Translations under genes and position numbers: made by a program | The notes under the pieces: model-generated | Told to the model about the DNA's origin: nothing | The model's database searches: none | The model's input: the letters and a program-made list of their open reading frames with translations, nothing else | In this document: positions 43,445 through 52,571 of the stretch, one piece after another | Layout: every line of letters begins with the position of its first letter | Position numbering within the stretch: position 1 is the stretch's first letter | Source of the DNA: Pyruvatibacter sp. | GTDB taxonomy: Bacteria > Pseudomonadota > Alphaproteobacteria > CGMCC-115125 | Assembly: GCF_040219635.1 (NCBI RefSeq) | Contig: NZ_JAVJSC010000004.1 | Span: 248,001-312,000 of the forward strand | Direction: 5' to 3' | Length of the DNA: 64,000 nt

Positions 43445-43523
43445 GGATGATCTCCCTGCCAAGCCCCGGGCTTTCCGCCTTTTTCTCTGTATACGGAGAT
43501 TTTTCGGCAGAGACCGGACTGGG

Positions 43524-43598
<75 letters not shown>

Positions 43599-43825
43599 GC
43601 ATGTGCTCATTACGAGCTTGCGAGCGGGACCATAATGGGGGGCGGGGGCGTGCGCAATGTCTGAGCGGGGTTTTGACCGGCTGGTCATTGTGCCGGGATC
43701 TGTGATCGGGTGGCCGGGGGGATAACGACGTGTCTGCGGGCTTGCAGCGTTGGGCGTCATACCGCTATAAACCCGCCTTCTGGGCGGCCCTCCATCAGGC
43801 CTTCCCCGAAGTGTTTCAGTGACAT

Positions 43826-43902
43826 CGGAGTGTGGCGCAGCCCGGTAGCGCACCTCGTTCGGGACGAGGGGGTCGCAGGTTCAAATCCTGCCACTCCGAC
43901 CA
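43826..43902 (+). tRNA. tRNA-Pro(CGG)
   Basis: 77 nt with encoded CCA (43900-43902). Acceptor CGGAGTG pairs with CACTCCG, D-arm GCGCAGCCCGGTAGCGC, anticodon stem CCTCG/CGAGG around TTCGGGA with anticodon CGG, T-arm GCAGG-TTCAAAT-CCTGC. All arms are intact. Confidence 0.96.
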
Positions 43903-44097
43903 CTGAAATCTCCGGCTTCTCGACAGACCCTGGAAGTTGCTCCCCGGATATGGCCCCGGAAACGCCAGTTACTCCCACCAAGCGCAAAAACAGTTTCCGT
44001 AGATCGCTGTCGCCTTGGCTTCGGGTTACTTGAACAAATAGCCGTATTGGCACATAACATGCCATAATTTTCGTCCTGCAGTATCCGGGCACATGGC

Positions 44098-45408
44098 ATG
44101 TCACTCAAGAGCGCGATAGCATCCAACATATCTGCATATTTTACCGGCGAGCCGCGGCTCCTGGCACGTCGGCGGCGTGCAGAGCGCAGGCGTGTGAAGC
44201 AGGGAGATGCGCACGTCGTTGAGTATTTTCATCAGGTTGATGACCCCTACTCTCACCTCACGGTACAGTGTCTTGCGAACCTGATGGATCGTTACCGGAT
44301 AGAACTCCGGGCATATCTGGTTTCGGCACCTGAAGACTGGGCAGCCCCCGAACGCGAACGGCTGGTGACGTATTCGCGCACTGACGCGGCGCGCCTCGCC
44401 CGCAGGGCGGGTCTGGCGTACACCGACCCGGGGCAACAGCCCGATGCGGGTGCCTGCTCTGATGCCCAGGCGCGGCTTGCCCACGCACTTGCCAACGGCA
44501 CATTTATTGAAGATGCACCCGCAATCAGCAGCGCCTTGTGGCGTGGTGATACATCGGTTTCATCTGGAAGTGCAGACCAAGCCGACGTCAGGCGCGCCTT
44601 GTCTGCTGGCGATAATCGTAGAAGCAAGGCGGGGCATTACCTTGGAGCAACGTTCCACTATGCAGGCGAATGGTATTGGGGGGTTGATCGGCTACAGCAC
44701 CTTGAATACCGCCTTGCCGACCTTGGTCTGCGCCGGAACGACGCGCCCGCAGTCCCGATTTACGCGCAACCGGCAACGGCTGGTAAGGATGCGAGCGTTC
44801 AGCAGCAGGCGGCGGCGCGCGAGCTTCACTTCTATCTGTCGTTTCGCAGTCCCTACACATACATCGTAACGGAGCGGGTCAAGGCGCTGGCAGATGCTTA
44901 TGGCTGCGAGCTCAAGCTGCGTTTCGTGTTGCCAATGGTCATGCGTGGCTTGCCAGTGCCCAGCACAAAGAGGATGTATATCGCAACCGATGTAGCGCGT
45001 GAGGCGCGGCGCCTGAGCGTGCCTTTTGGGCGGGTGGCAGACCCCGTGGGGCGTCCGGTCGAACGGGGCTACTCGCTGTTGCCCTGGGCTGTTCGTGAAG
45101 GCAGAGGATATGAGTTCGCCCTTGCGTTCATGCGGGGGGCCTTCGCCGAAGGCCGTGATATGGGCAGTAACAAAGGCCTGCGGTTTGCTGTCGAAAGCGC
45201 CGGACTGAGCTGGCAGGACGCACAGCATTTTTTGGACACGCAGGACTGGCGCGACGAGGCCGAAGCCAACCGCCTTGAGATGATGGAGCTTGGCATGTGG
45301 GGCGTGCCCTGCTTTCGCGTTGGTGATACTGCAACCTGGGGTCAGGACAGGCTGTGGGTTATTGAGGAGGCACTTCGCACCGCGGAGCCCGTACAACACA
45401 CACAATGA
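44098..45408 (+). CDS. Protein with two DsbA/HCCA-isomerase-like thioredoxin domains
   Basis: 436 aa. Two copies of a DsbA-family fold of the 2-hydroxychromene-2-carboxylate isomerase type in one chain: copy 1 about residues 38-215 (VVEYFHQVDDPYSHLTVQCL, ending AGEWYWGVDRLQHLE) and copy 2 about 240-430 (LHFYLSFRSPYTYIVTERVK, ending MWGVPCFRVGDTATWGQDRL). Copy 2 keeps the SPYTY start and the GVPxF cis-proline region of glutathione-using isomerases and has no CxxC. Probably a glutathione-dependent isomerase or transferase. It heads an operon with a TetR regulator (ATGA overlap). Tandem fusion is uncommon. Confidence 0.8.
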   Translation: MSLKSAIASNISAYFTGEPRLLARRRRAERRRVKQGDAHVVEYFHQVDDPYSHLTVQCLANLMDRYRIELRAYLVSAPEDWAAPERERLVTYSRTDAARLARRAGLAYTDPGQQPDAGACSDAQARLAHALANGTFIEDAPAISSALWRGDTSVSSGSADQADVRRALSAGDNRRSKAGHYLGATFHYAGEWYWGVDRLQHLEYRLADLGLRRNDAPAVPIYAQPATAGKDASVQQQAAARELHFYLSFRSPYTYIVTERVKALADAYGCELKLRFVLPMVMRGLPVPSTKRMYIATDVAREARRLSVPFGRVADPVGRPVERGYSLLPWAVREGRGYEFALAFMRGAFAEGRDMGSNKGLRFAVESAGLSWQDAQHFLDTQDWRDEAEANRLEMMELGMWGVPCFRVGDTATWGQDRLWVIEEALRTAEPVQHTQ

Positions 45409-46013
45409 AAAACACACGTACCAAAACCGATACAACAGCCAAGGCCACAGTCGCTGACGGTCGCCACCTACGCAGCAAACGCAGCCGTGCAAAGATTGTG
45501 GATGCACTGTTTGATGTTATCCGCGCTGGCGACATGAACCCCAGTGCTGCGCAGCTTGCAGCCAAGGCGAATGTTGGCATCCGTACCGTGTTCAGGCATT
45601 TCGATGATGTGGACGGACTGTATCGGGAAATGGCGGCACAGATGGAAGCGGAAATTCTTCCCGTGCTCACAGAACCCTATACGTCAACGGACTGGCAGGG
45701 GCAGCTCTTTGAACTGATAGACCGCCGGGCCGAGATTTATGAGACAATTCTTCCGGTAAAGGTGGCTGCCAACCTGCGCCGTTTTCAATCTGAATATCTG
45801 ATGCAGGATTACGAGCGGTCATTAACCATAGAGCGTGCATGTTTAACGGCCATCTTGCCAGAAAGCGTTTTGGCCGACTCCACACTTCTTGCAACGCTTG
45901 AGATGCTGACCGGCTTCAATACATGGTGCAGCCTACGACAGGATCAGGGTCTGTCTGCCGGGCAATCGCGTGACGTGATTGCCGAAACGACACGCAAGCT
46001 GATTGGTGCCTAG
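45405..46013 (+). CDS. TetR/AcrR-family regulator
   Basis: 202 aa. N-terminal HTH (about residues 22-70: RSKRSRAKIVDALFDVIRAG, PSAAQLAAKANVGIRTVFRH, FDDVDGLY) and a helical ligand-binding domain. Overlaps the double-DsbA gene by 4 nt and is followed by the FGE gene after 3 nt. It is thus part of one operon and may control it. Confidence 0.88.
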   Translation: MKNTRTKTDTTAKATVADGRHLRSKRSRAKIVDALFDVIRAGDMNPSAAQLAAKANVGIRTVFRHFDDVDGLYREMAAQMEAEILPVLTEPYTSTDWQGQLFELIDRRAEIYETILPVKVAANLRRFQSEYLMQDYERSLTIERACLTAILPESVLADSTLLATLEMLTGFNTWCSLRQDQGLSAGQSRDVIAETTRKLIGA

Positions 46014-46016
46014 CCT

Positions 46017-46934
46017 ATGCGTTTTGTGATCTTGCTTTCGGCAATACTTGTTGTAGCTGGATGCGAGGCCGACGATGCTCCCGCACGGTCAGCAGGAGCG
46101 CAGTGCGGGTTGCCGCCCTCCCTTGTCGGAACGTTTGCAAGCATTCCGACCGGATCTTTCATCAAAGGCGAACATGCCGTTTATCCTGAAGAGGTTGCAG
46201 GGCTGCGCCTTCATGTTGTTGGCCTGCAAATGCAGGTCCACGAGGTCACGAATGCGCAATTTGCCGCATTTGTGACTGCAACAGGCTACATCACGGATGC
46301 GGAGCGTAGCGGCGCTGATGTCGGAGTACGTGCTGGTTCCGCTGTCTTTGTTGGCTTGCAGCGCGACGGTATTTCCATGGACCCGTGGCAGCTTATTGCC
46401 GGTGCTGCATGGCATACGCCCGGTGGGCCCGGCACAGATATTGTCGGGATGGAGCTGCACCCGGTTACCCACGTCACCATCAATGACGCACGCGCCTATG
46501 CAAGGTGGTCTGGCACCCGCCTCCCAACCGAGGTTGAGTGGGAATATGCCGCCTCTATCGGCCTGCCAGACCCGCTGGACCCTGCATCCGGTGCCTATGG
46601 CAAAGACGGCACGCCGCGCGCCAATACGTGGCAGGGATTCTTTCCCTTCACGGATGCAACCGAGGATGGGTTTTCCGCCACATCACCTGTGGGATGTTTT
46701 GAAGCCGCCGAAACCGGCCTTTTTGATATGATCGGTAATGTCTGGGAACTGACGGATACACCGTATACAGATGATACGTACACGATCAAGGGTGGCTCCT
46801 ATTTGTGCGCGGACAATTTTTGCAGACGCTTCCGTCCGGCGGCGCGACAGCCGCAGGAAAAGGATTTCTCAGCAAGCCATGTCGGATTTCGCGTCGTACG
46901 TGACAACGAAACGCCGATATTGGAGAGGCAGTGA
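46017..46934 (+). CDS. Lipoprotein formylglycine-generating enzyme (SUMF1/FGE)
   Basis: 305 aa. Lipoprotein signal with lipobox LVVAGC (Cys at residue 16), then a full FGE-sulfatase domain (about 38-300): IPTGSF, VHEVTNAQFAAFV, HPVTHVTINDARAYARWSGT, RLPTEVEWEYAA, GLFDMIGNVWELTDTPY. The copper-binding, active-site pair is present as GGSYLCADNFCRRFR (Cys264 and Cys269), so it should be a true FGE that oxidises the CxPSR cysteine of sulfatases to formylglycine. A sulfatase with CAPSR is encoded convergently 22 bp away. Bacterial FGEs are usually cytosolic; an exported lipoprotein form implies modification outside the cytoplasm. Confidence 0.88.
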   Translation: MRFVILLSAILVVAGCEADDAPARSAGAQCGLPPSLVGTFASIPTGSFIKGEHAVYPEEVAGLRLHVVGLQMQVHEVTNAQFAAFVTATGYITDAERSGADVGVRAGSAVFVGLQRDGISMDPWQLIAGAAWHTPGGPGTDIVGMELHPVTHVTINDARAYARWSGTRLPTEVEWEYAASIGLPDPLDPASGAYGKDGTPRANTWQGFFPFTDATEDGFSATSPVGCFEAAETGLFDMIGNVWELTDTPYTDDTYTIKGGSYLCADNFCRRFRPAARQPQEKDFSASHVGFRVVRDNETPILERQ

Positions 46935-46956
46935 TGCCGAGCTGTAACCCACCTGC

Positions 46957-48615
46957 CTAGTTTGGCCAGAAGATAATTTCGTCATCAGAGCTCACCCTTT
47001 CGGCGCGCGTTTTATCTATCGCGACAGGCGCCTCTATGGTGTGAGGGTATAGCGGCGGTCGCGCGCTGGCTGTGTGTGCATCCAGCAATGCCCTGAGTTC
47101 AGCAACTTTCTGCGGGTTGGCTTCCGACAGGTTTGTCTGCTCGGTTGGATCATCTGAAAGATTGAACAGCCACGTCTTGTTCGGCTGCTCGGTGACCTGA
47201 AGCTTCCAGTCGCCGTGTCGCACCACACGATAAAAGGCGCTTTGCCAGAAAATTGCCTCGCGCGGAACGGTTTCAACTGCGCGCGTGGCAAGCGGCAGGA
47301 GGTCGATGCCATCAATCTCCACTCCGTCAGGCAATGGGGCGCCAGCAGCAGATGCAAGGGTTGGCATCAGGTCTATGTGGGCGACCGGCGTATCAATCTT
47401 TGTGCCTGGCATAATGTTTCCGGGCCAACTCATGAACATCGGCACTTTGATACCGCCTTCAAAAAACGTGATCTTCCAGCCCCTGTAAGGCGCGTTGACA
47501 TCGGGAAGGCCGATATACCCAGCGCCGCCGTTGTCGCTTGAAAACACAATGATAGTGTTGTCGGCAATGCCCTCTTCTTCCAAAGCGTTCATGATGTCGC
47601 CGACGCTGCGGTCCAGCGCCCGCATCATTGCGGCATACACGCGCGCGCGATGCGGCTCGATGTTACCGACCGCCTCATAGTCTTCTCGTGTTGCCTGAAG
47701 CGGCGTGTGCACAGCCCAGTGCGCGAGATAAAGAAAGAAGGGGTTTTCTTTGTTTGCCCTGATGACCTTGACGGCTTCATCGGTCCAATAGTCAGTCAGA
47801 TATCCACCGGGTTCAAACCACTCTCCCCCGTTGAAGCTGTTGGCAAACTGCATTCGTGCCCACAGGAACTTATCAATAGGATCAAAGTCGAGCTTCGCGT
47901 TGATGACGTTTGGGTCATCTTCAGGCAGAAACAGACCACTTGCCATCAACAGGCTTTCATCGAAGCCCTGATCGTTCGGGTTGAAGCCTTCACCACGGCC
48001 AAGGTGCCACTTGCCAATGTGTACGGTGTGATAACCGGCGTCCTGCAAGACTTCCGCGATGGTGACTTCTGAGGTCGGGAGCCCCTGGTCTTCATAGGCA
48101 GGCGCGGTCTCGGCACGCGCGTTGTTGACCCGCACTTCGGGAAGCCCTGAATCCATGTCGGCCGAAACCATTGATACAACGCGTCCCATACCGTCGGGGG
48201 TTGGGGTAAACTCAAAGCCTGTACGGGTCGGGTAACGTCCCGTCATAATCATGGCGCGCGATGGCGCACAACTTGCTGTGCCGGAATATGCTTGTGTGAA
48301 GTTCGCGCCGTCGGCTGCCAGCCTGTCTATGTTCGGGGTCTGCAACGCACCATCAGCCATACCGCCCCCAAAGGTCGATATGTCGTTGATGCCCAGATCA
48401 TCGGCCAGAATGAAAATAATGTTTGGTGGCTGTTGCCGCCCTTGTGCCGCAGACCATGGGTCAGGCTTTTGCCAGTTGATTGTCCGGGTGGGCGCAACGT
48501 CCACACGACCGGTTGCCGAGGCTAAAAACAACACAATATCGGTGCGCAGATACCACGCGACACCCGCTGCAATAATGACTGCGGCAAGACTGCCAATAAC
48601 CAGTTTCCTGAACAT
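46957..48615 (-). CDS. Type I sulfatase (arylsulfatase family), membrane-anchored
   Basis: 552 aa. N-terminal membrane helix/uncleaved signal (about residues 4-24), then a sulfatase domain: metal site NIIFILADDLGINDIS, formylglycine motif GTASCAPSRAMIMTGRYPTRTG (C-A-P-S-R, about residue 115), HIGKWHLGRG, HWAVHTP, FSSDNGG. It hydrolyses sulfate esters in the periplasm. Activity requires conversion of Cys to formylglycine, presumably by the FGE encoded next to it. Convergent with the FGE gene. The substrate is unknown; marine relatives attack algal or small-molecule sulfate esters. Confidence 0.93.
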   Translation of the reverse strand: MFRKLVIGSLAAVIIAAGVAWYLRTDIVLFLASATGRVDVAPTRTINWQKPDPWSAAQGRQQPPNIIFILADDLGINDISTFGGGMADGALQTPNIDRLAADGANFTQAYSGTASCAPSRAMIMTGRYPTRTGFEFTPTPDGMGRVVSMVSADMDSGLPEVRVNNARAETAPAYEDQGLPTSEVTIAEVLQDAGYHTVHIGKWHLGRGEGFNPNDQGFDESLLMASGLFLPEDDPNVINAKLDFDPIDKFLWARMQFANSFNGGEWFEPGGYLTDYWTDEAVKVIRANKENPFFLYLAHWAVHTPLQATREDYEAVGNIEPHRARVYAAMMRALDRSVGDIMNALEEEGIADNTIIVFSSDNGGAGYIGLPDVNAPYRGWKITFFEGGIKVPMFMSWPGNIMPGTKIDTPVAHIDLMPTLASAAGAPLPDGVEIDGIDLLPLATRAVETVPREAIFWQSAFYRVVRHGDWKLQVTEQPNKTWLFNLSDDPTEQTNLSEANPQKVAELRALLDAHTASARPPLYPHTIEAPVAIDKTRAERVSSDDEIIFWPN

Positions 48616-48695
48616 TCACCCGCCCCTTTTGGCATTATTTGTGCCAATACATTAGGAGTGGCCGTAATTGTCAAGCCCGATGCAGGCACCGCAGT

Positions 48696-50093
48696 TCAAG
48701 CGCTGAGCATACGCGGCAAAGCAGGTTGTGCGTTCGCGGCGGCCTTAGGCAACTCCACGCACACTTTGGTTCCCTGCCCCGGCGCGCTGGTGATGGCAAA
48801 CGTGCCCCCCATCATTTCGGTCAGCGACTTTGCGAGTGGCAGACCCAGGCCGGTGCCTTCCTGTTTGCGTGTCATCGCGTTGGCCACTTGTCCAAACGGG
48901 GCCAGCACCTTGGGAAGTTCGTCTGCCGCGATACCCACACCCGTATCGGTCACCTCGATACGCCAGCTATTGGGGGCGATCGTAACGCCAAGGCTGACAG
49001 AGCCTCCTGGCTCAGTGAACTTGACGGCATTTGACAGGAGGTTGAGCAATATCTGTTGCAGCGCGCGCGCATCGGCTGCAACTGTGGCACCTTCCGGCGG
49101 CGGCGCCACGTCAAACCGAACGTCACGTTTGCCGGCCTGCGCTTCAATCATGGTGCGGCACTCTGTTACTGCGTCAGACAACAAAACCGGCTCGACAAAC
49201 AACTCGAACTTCTCTGCTTCGATCTTTGAGAGATCCAAAACGTCATTCACGAGCTTGAGAAGGAACGTACCGCTTGAATGAATGTGTTGCGCGTATTCAT
49301 GATACCGCGGGTCTCCCAGTTCACCGAACAGGCGATGCTCCATGAGTTCGGAAAACCCGATGATGGCATTGAGCGGTGTACGCAGTTCGTGGCTCATATT
49401 GGCGAGAAACTGGCTCTTGGCGCGATTGGCACTATCTGCTTGCGCCGCAGCATTTTCAGCCCGTTGGCTTGCGGTTTTAAGCAATGCCTGCTGCCGTTGC
49501 ATACGTGCCAATGCCCTGGCACGCCGCAACTCACCGGCCGCTCGCTGGCGTATCTGGTTCATCCGTACAATGAATATTACCGATGCCAACAGTGTGCCGA
49601 ATACGAAGTGGGTTGCATAGTGGCCAAGTTGCGTTGGTGAAGTGCCGGGCACCAGCAGCATGTAGCTGACACCAGCAGCACCCAGAAGTATTGCGCCAAA
49701 CATTGATGCCGTTGAATGCAAACACAAACCGGCGGCAATTATAACAAGCGTCATTGTGGTGGTCAGTGTTGCATCCGGCAAAAGGTAGCTATGCAACATC
49801 GTGTTGGTTACAAGGACCACCACGATTGATGCCTCTACCGTCCGCGTCATATCGGGTGTCACAGTTACCCATGACAGGCCAATGCGCACACCAAAACACG
49901 CAGCCGCAGAGACGCCAGCGACAACCGCCAGAATAACCGCCTCGGGAAACGGCAGCATTACAGGATGCAGCACCGTGAGTGCCGCATACAGACTGCCTGC
50001 GCCAATCGAAAGATAGCGCAGCGCCTGGCGCCCCTGTTCGTGCTTGAGGCGCTCAATAGCCGGTGACGACCGGCGGCGCCAATACCGCAACAT
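48696..50093 (-). CDS. Membrane sensor histidine kinase
   Basis: 465 aa from the ATG at 50093, which has AGGGGA 8 nt upstream; the frame is open to 50225. Six or so membrane helices (about residues 25-185), a coiled linker (about 190-225), HisKA with FLANMSHELRTPLNAIIGFSELM (phospho-His) and HATPase with NLLSNAVKFTEPGG (N box), DTGVGIAADELPKVLAPFGQ (G1/F), GTGLGLPLAKSLTEMMGG (G2). There is no PAS domain and no receiver. No response-regulator gene is adjacent, so it is an orphan kinase in this window. Confidence 0.9.
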   Translation of the reverse strand: MLRYWRRRSSPAIERLKHEQGRQALRYLSIGAGSLYAALTVLHPVMLPFPEAVILAVVAGVSAAACFGVRIGLSWVTVTPDMTRTVEASIVVVLVTNTMLHSYLLPDATLTTTMTLVIIAAGLCLHSTASMFGAILLGAAGVSYMLLVPGTSPTQLGHYATHFVFGTLLASVIFIVRMNQIRQRAAGELRRARALARMQRQQALLKTASQRAENAAAQADSANRAKSQFLANMSHELRTPLNAIIGFSELMEHRLFGELGDPRYHEYAQHIHSSGTFLLKLVNDVLDLSKIEAEKFELFVEPVLLSDAVTECRTMIEAQAGKRDVRFDVAPPPEGATVAADARALQQILLNLLSNAVKFTEPGGSVSLGVTIAPNSWRIEVTDTGVGIAADELPKVLAPFGQVANAMTRKQEGTGLGLPLAKSLTEMMGGTFAITSAPGQGTKVCVELPKAAANAQPALPRMLSA

Positions 50094-50335
50094 TGCTGAA
50101 TCCCCTGACGTCAGACCAACCCGCAGTCTGGCAGCACGGTGCTTAATATCGGGTAAGGGAGCAGCAATGCTTCTACTGCCCAGAACACTCTCAAAGCCCC
50201 GATTTTCTGCCATTTTGTGTCGCACCCACGCGACCGATGACTGTCATTGATGCAGATCAAGGAAAAAGATGACGCCACCGTCATTCTTTTTCGCGCATCA
50301 ATCTGCACGCCGCAGAGCTCACGCTGGAGGACATC

Positions 50336-51469
50336 ATGGCTGAAACACAAAAAGACCAGATCACCAAAGACAACATCTACAACACAGTTGAGCCGGACGA
50401 CTTTGCGGCGATGATCGAATGCGACCGCTATCTCGAGCGGGCATCTGCCTTCGACAAAATCATTTCAGCTACCCATGACCATTTCTGGGATCCGATGGAC
50501 AAACGCTACATCGACTTCTCGGAGCCGTTTGATGTCGAAAACGAGTTCATGGTTGACCCGGAAATGACGGTTGGCTTTGGCACAGCAGTTTGGGACAAGC
50601 TCTCACCGAAAGACCGGGTCAAGCTGACAAACCTGGACACACATTGGTCGCTCTCCAACATTCTGCATGGTGAGCAGGGTGCGATGGCGTTGTCTGCATC
50701 GCTCTGCCATATCCTGCGGGATCCCGGTGCTCAGGAATATGCTGCGAACCAGGCGCGTGAAGAAGCGCGGCACGTCACTGCCTTTATTGAAATTGTTCGT
50801 GCACGCTTTGGTAAGCCGATGGCGTGTGGGCCGGTGCTTCGGGACACACTCACAGAACTGGTGAACTCCAAACTCGCATGGAAAAAGATCGTCGGGATGC
50901 AGCTTCTCATCGAAGGTCTGGCGATGGGTGCGTTCGCAACGTTTTATAATCGCGGGCGTGATCCGTTGATTGTTCGCCTCGCGCAACTCGCCATGACGGA
51001 TGAAGCCTTCCACCACAAGTTTGGCAAGATCTGGGCAGACCGCACCATCCCGCACCTTAACGAGGAAGAACACAACAAGATTGAGGACTGGGCCTGGCAG
51101 GTGTTTTCCAACCTGCTCTACAACCTGGCATCGCCGGACCAGAAAAAGCACATCTATACGCAGGTAGGACTTGACTGGGAGTGGGTGCAGGGCGCGTTCA
51201 TGGAAGGCATGACTGACGAAAAGGTGCGCGAGAACATGCAGCAGTCCTCCAATATCTTTCGGGTACTGGTAAAAACGCTGCTCATGTGCGGCATCATTAC
51301 CAAACGCACGGCAGGCAACTATGCCGCTTACATCGACATGAAGCAGTTGCAGATGGAGGGCGATGAAATGGTTGGCGACTCGATTGCCGCGCACGGCATT
51401 GAGCAACTCCGCAAGATCAACGCCAAGAATGATGCCTTGCGTCAACTTGCCGGCCAGGCGGCCGACTAA
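50336..51469 (+). CDS. Ferritin-like diiron protein (oxygenase/AurF-like)
   Basis: 377 aa, mostly helical. Metal ligand pattern of a four-helix diiron site: ILHGEQGAM (E/H), QAREEARHVTAF (ExxH), QLLIEGLAMGAF (E), MTDEAFHHKFG (ExxH). An N-terminal segment KYIDFSEPFDVENEF precedes the bundle. Such proteins act as N-oxygenases, fatty-acyl oxygenases or similar. Preceded by GGAGGACATC. Followed by a strong bidirectional hairpin. No operon partner. Confidence 0.78.
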   Translation: MAETQKDQITKDNIYNTVEPDDFAAMIECDRYLERASAFDKIISATHDHFWDPMDKRYIDFSEPFDVENEFMVDPEMTVGFGTAVWDKLSPKDRVKLTNLDTHWSLSNILHGEQGAMALSASLCHILRDPGAQEYAANQAREEARHVTAFIEIVRARFGKPMACGPVLRDTLTELVNSKLAWKKIVGMQLLIEGLAMGAFATFYNRGRDPLIVRLAQLAMTDEAFHHKFGKIWADRTIPHLNEEEHNKIEDWAWQVFSNLLYNLASPDQKKHIYTQVGLDWEWVQGAFMEGMTDEKVRENMQQSSNIFRVLVKTLLMCGIITKRTAGNYAAYIDMKQLQMEGDEMVGDSIAAHGIEQLRKINAKNDALRQLAGQAAD

Positions 51470-51539
51470 GGCCAGCATCGGCTATCTCCACGTTGAAGCC
51501 GGATACACCCCCGTCCGGTAAAGGCTTCAAGAAAAGACA

Positions 51540-51573
51540 CGGCCCTGAAATCACGAATGTGATTCCAGGGCCG
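51540..51573. terminator. Bidirectional intrinsic terminator
   Basis: CGGCCCTGAAATCAC (51540-51554) pairs with GTGATTCCAGGGCCG (51559-51573), 14 of 15 positions, around GAAT. It lies between the convergent diiron-protein and enoyl-CoA hydratase genes. T-tracts are short. Confidence 0.7.
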
Positions 51574-51612
51574 TTGCTATGCAGATCGACCCAGGCCAAT
51601 GGTTGTGTGCCG

Positions 51613-52497
51613 TTAGCGGCCGGTAAAGTTCGGCGCGCGTTTTTGCACGAAGTGTTCCACACCTTCTTTGAAATCTTCAGAGGCAAAGCTCTTTTGCATT
51701 TCGTCGTCGCCGGTCTTGATGGCATCGGTCAGCGGCTGGAATCTTGCTTTCCAGACTTGCGCCTTCATGACCGCTACCGAGCGGGGGCTAACGGTTTGCG
51801 CCATTTGCTGGGCATAGGCCACCGTTTCGCTCACCAGATCCTGCGACGGCACCACGTTGTTGAGCAGGCCAACCCGCAGCGCTTCGTCGCTCTCAACCCG
51901 GCGCGATGAAAACAGAAAGTCCATTGCCGCTGCCTGCCCTGCAAGCTCCGGTAACAACCACGAGATGCCGTGCTCTGCGATCAGGCCTCGCTTGGCAAAT
52001 GCGGTTGTGAAAAACATGTTCTCAGCCCCCACCCGCATGTCGCACCACAGGGCAAACACCATGCCCAGACCGGCGCAGGGGCCATTGATGGCTGCGATGA
52101 TCGGTTTCGGGATTTGTGGCAGATAGCCAAAACGCCCGCCCATATGCTCTGAAATATCCGGCCCAAGAGACACATCCCAATCAAGCGTTGCATTGCGCGT
52201 GGCCTGGGCAAGCTCACGCTCATCGCCCGCATCAGCATCAATTTTTTGCAGCAGGTTCATGTCCGCCCCGGCGCAAAATCCACGGCCTGCCCCGGTCACC
52301 ACGATCGCCCGCACGGTGTTGTCGCGCGCGCAGGTGGCCAATGCAACGCGCATGGAGCTTTCCATAGCTGCCGTCCATGCGTTGAGTTTGTCCGGACGGT
52401 TGAGGGTTATCACCGCGACATTGCCATCACGCGCCAGCGTTATGTCCTTAAGACTGTCCGCCACAGCCTCAATATTGTTGGCACTCCCGGTTTCCAT
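51613..52497 (-). CDS. Enoyl-CoA hydratase/isomerase (crotonase family)
   Basis: 294 aa. Crotonase signatures: VAVITLNRPDKLNAWTAAME, VVTGAGRGFCAGADMNLLQK (first oxyanion loop), KPIIAAINGPCAGLGMVFAL (second oxyanion loop), MFFTTAFAKRGLIAEHGISW with a candidate catalytic Glu. It acts on CoA thioesters, most likely in fatty-acid or aromatic-acid beta-oxidation. Divergent from a second crotonase gene at 52572. Confidence 0.9.
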   Translation of the reverse strand: METGSANNIEAVADSLKDITLARDGNVAVITLNRPDKLNAWTAAMESSMRVALATCARDNTVRAIVVTGAGRGFCAGADMNLLQKIDADAGDERELAQATRNATLDWDVSLGPDISEHMGGRFGYLPQIPKPIIAAINGPCAGLGMVFALWCDMRVGAENMFFTTAFAKRGLIAEHGISWLLPELAGQAAAMDFLFSSRRVESDEALRVGLLNNVVPSQDLVSETVAYAQQMAQTVSPRSVAVMKAQVWKARFQPLTDAIKTGDDEMQKSFASEDFKEGVEHFVQKRAPNFTGR

Positions 52498-52571
52498 CTG
52501 CGTCGCCTTTCCTGCTTTTTGCCTTATGCTTTGACCTCATTGCGCACTACCCCGCCGAGGAAGGCAAGATC

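Noticed and set aside
43757..44104. Minus-strand ORF containing VAGFEPATPSSRTRCATG
   Set aside because: It is the antisense translation of tRNA-Pro.
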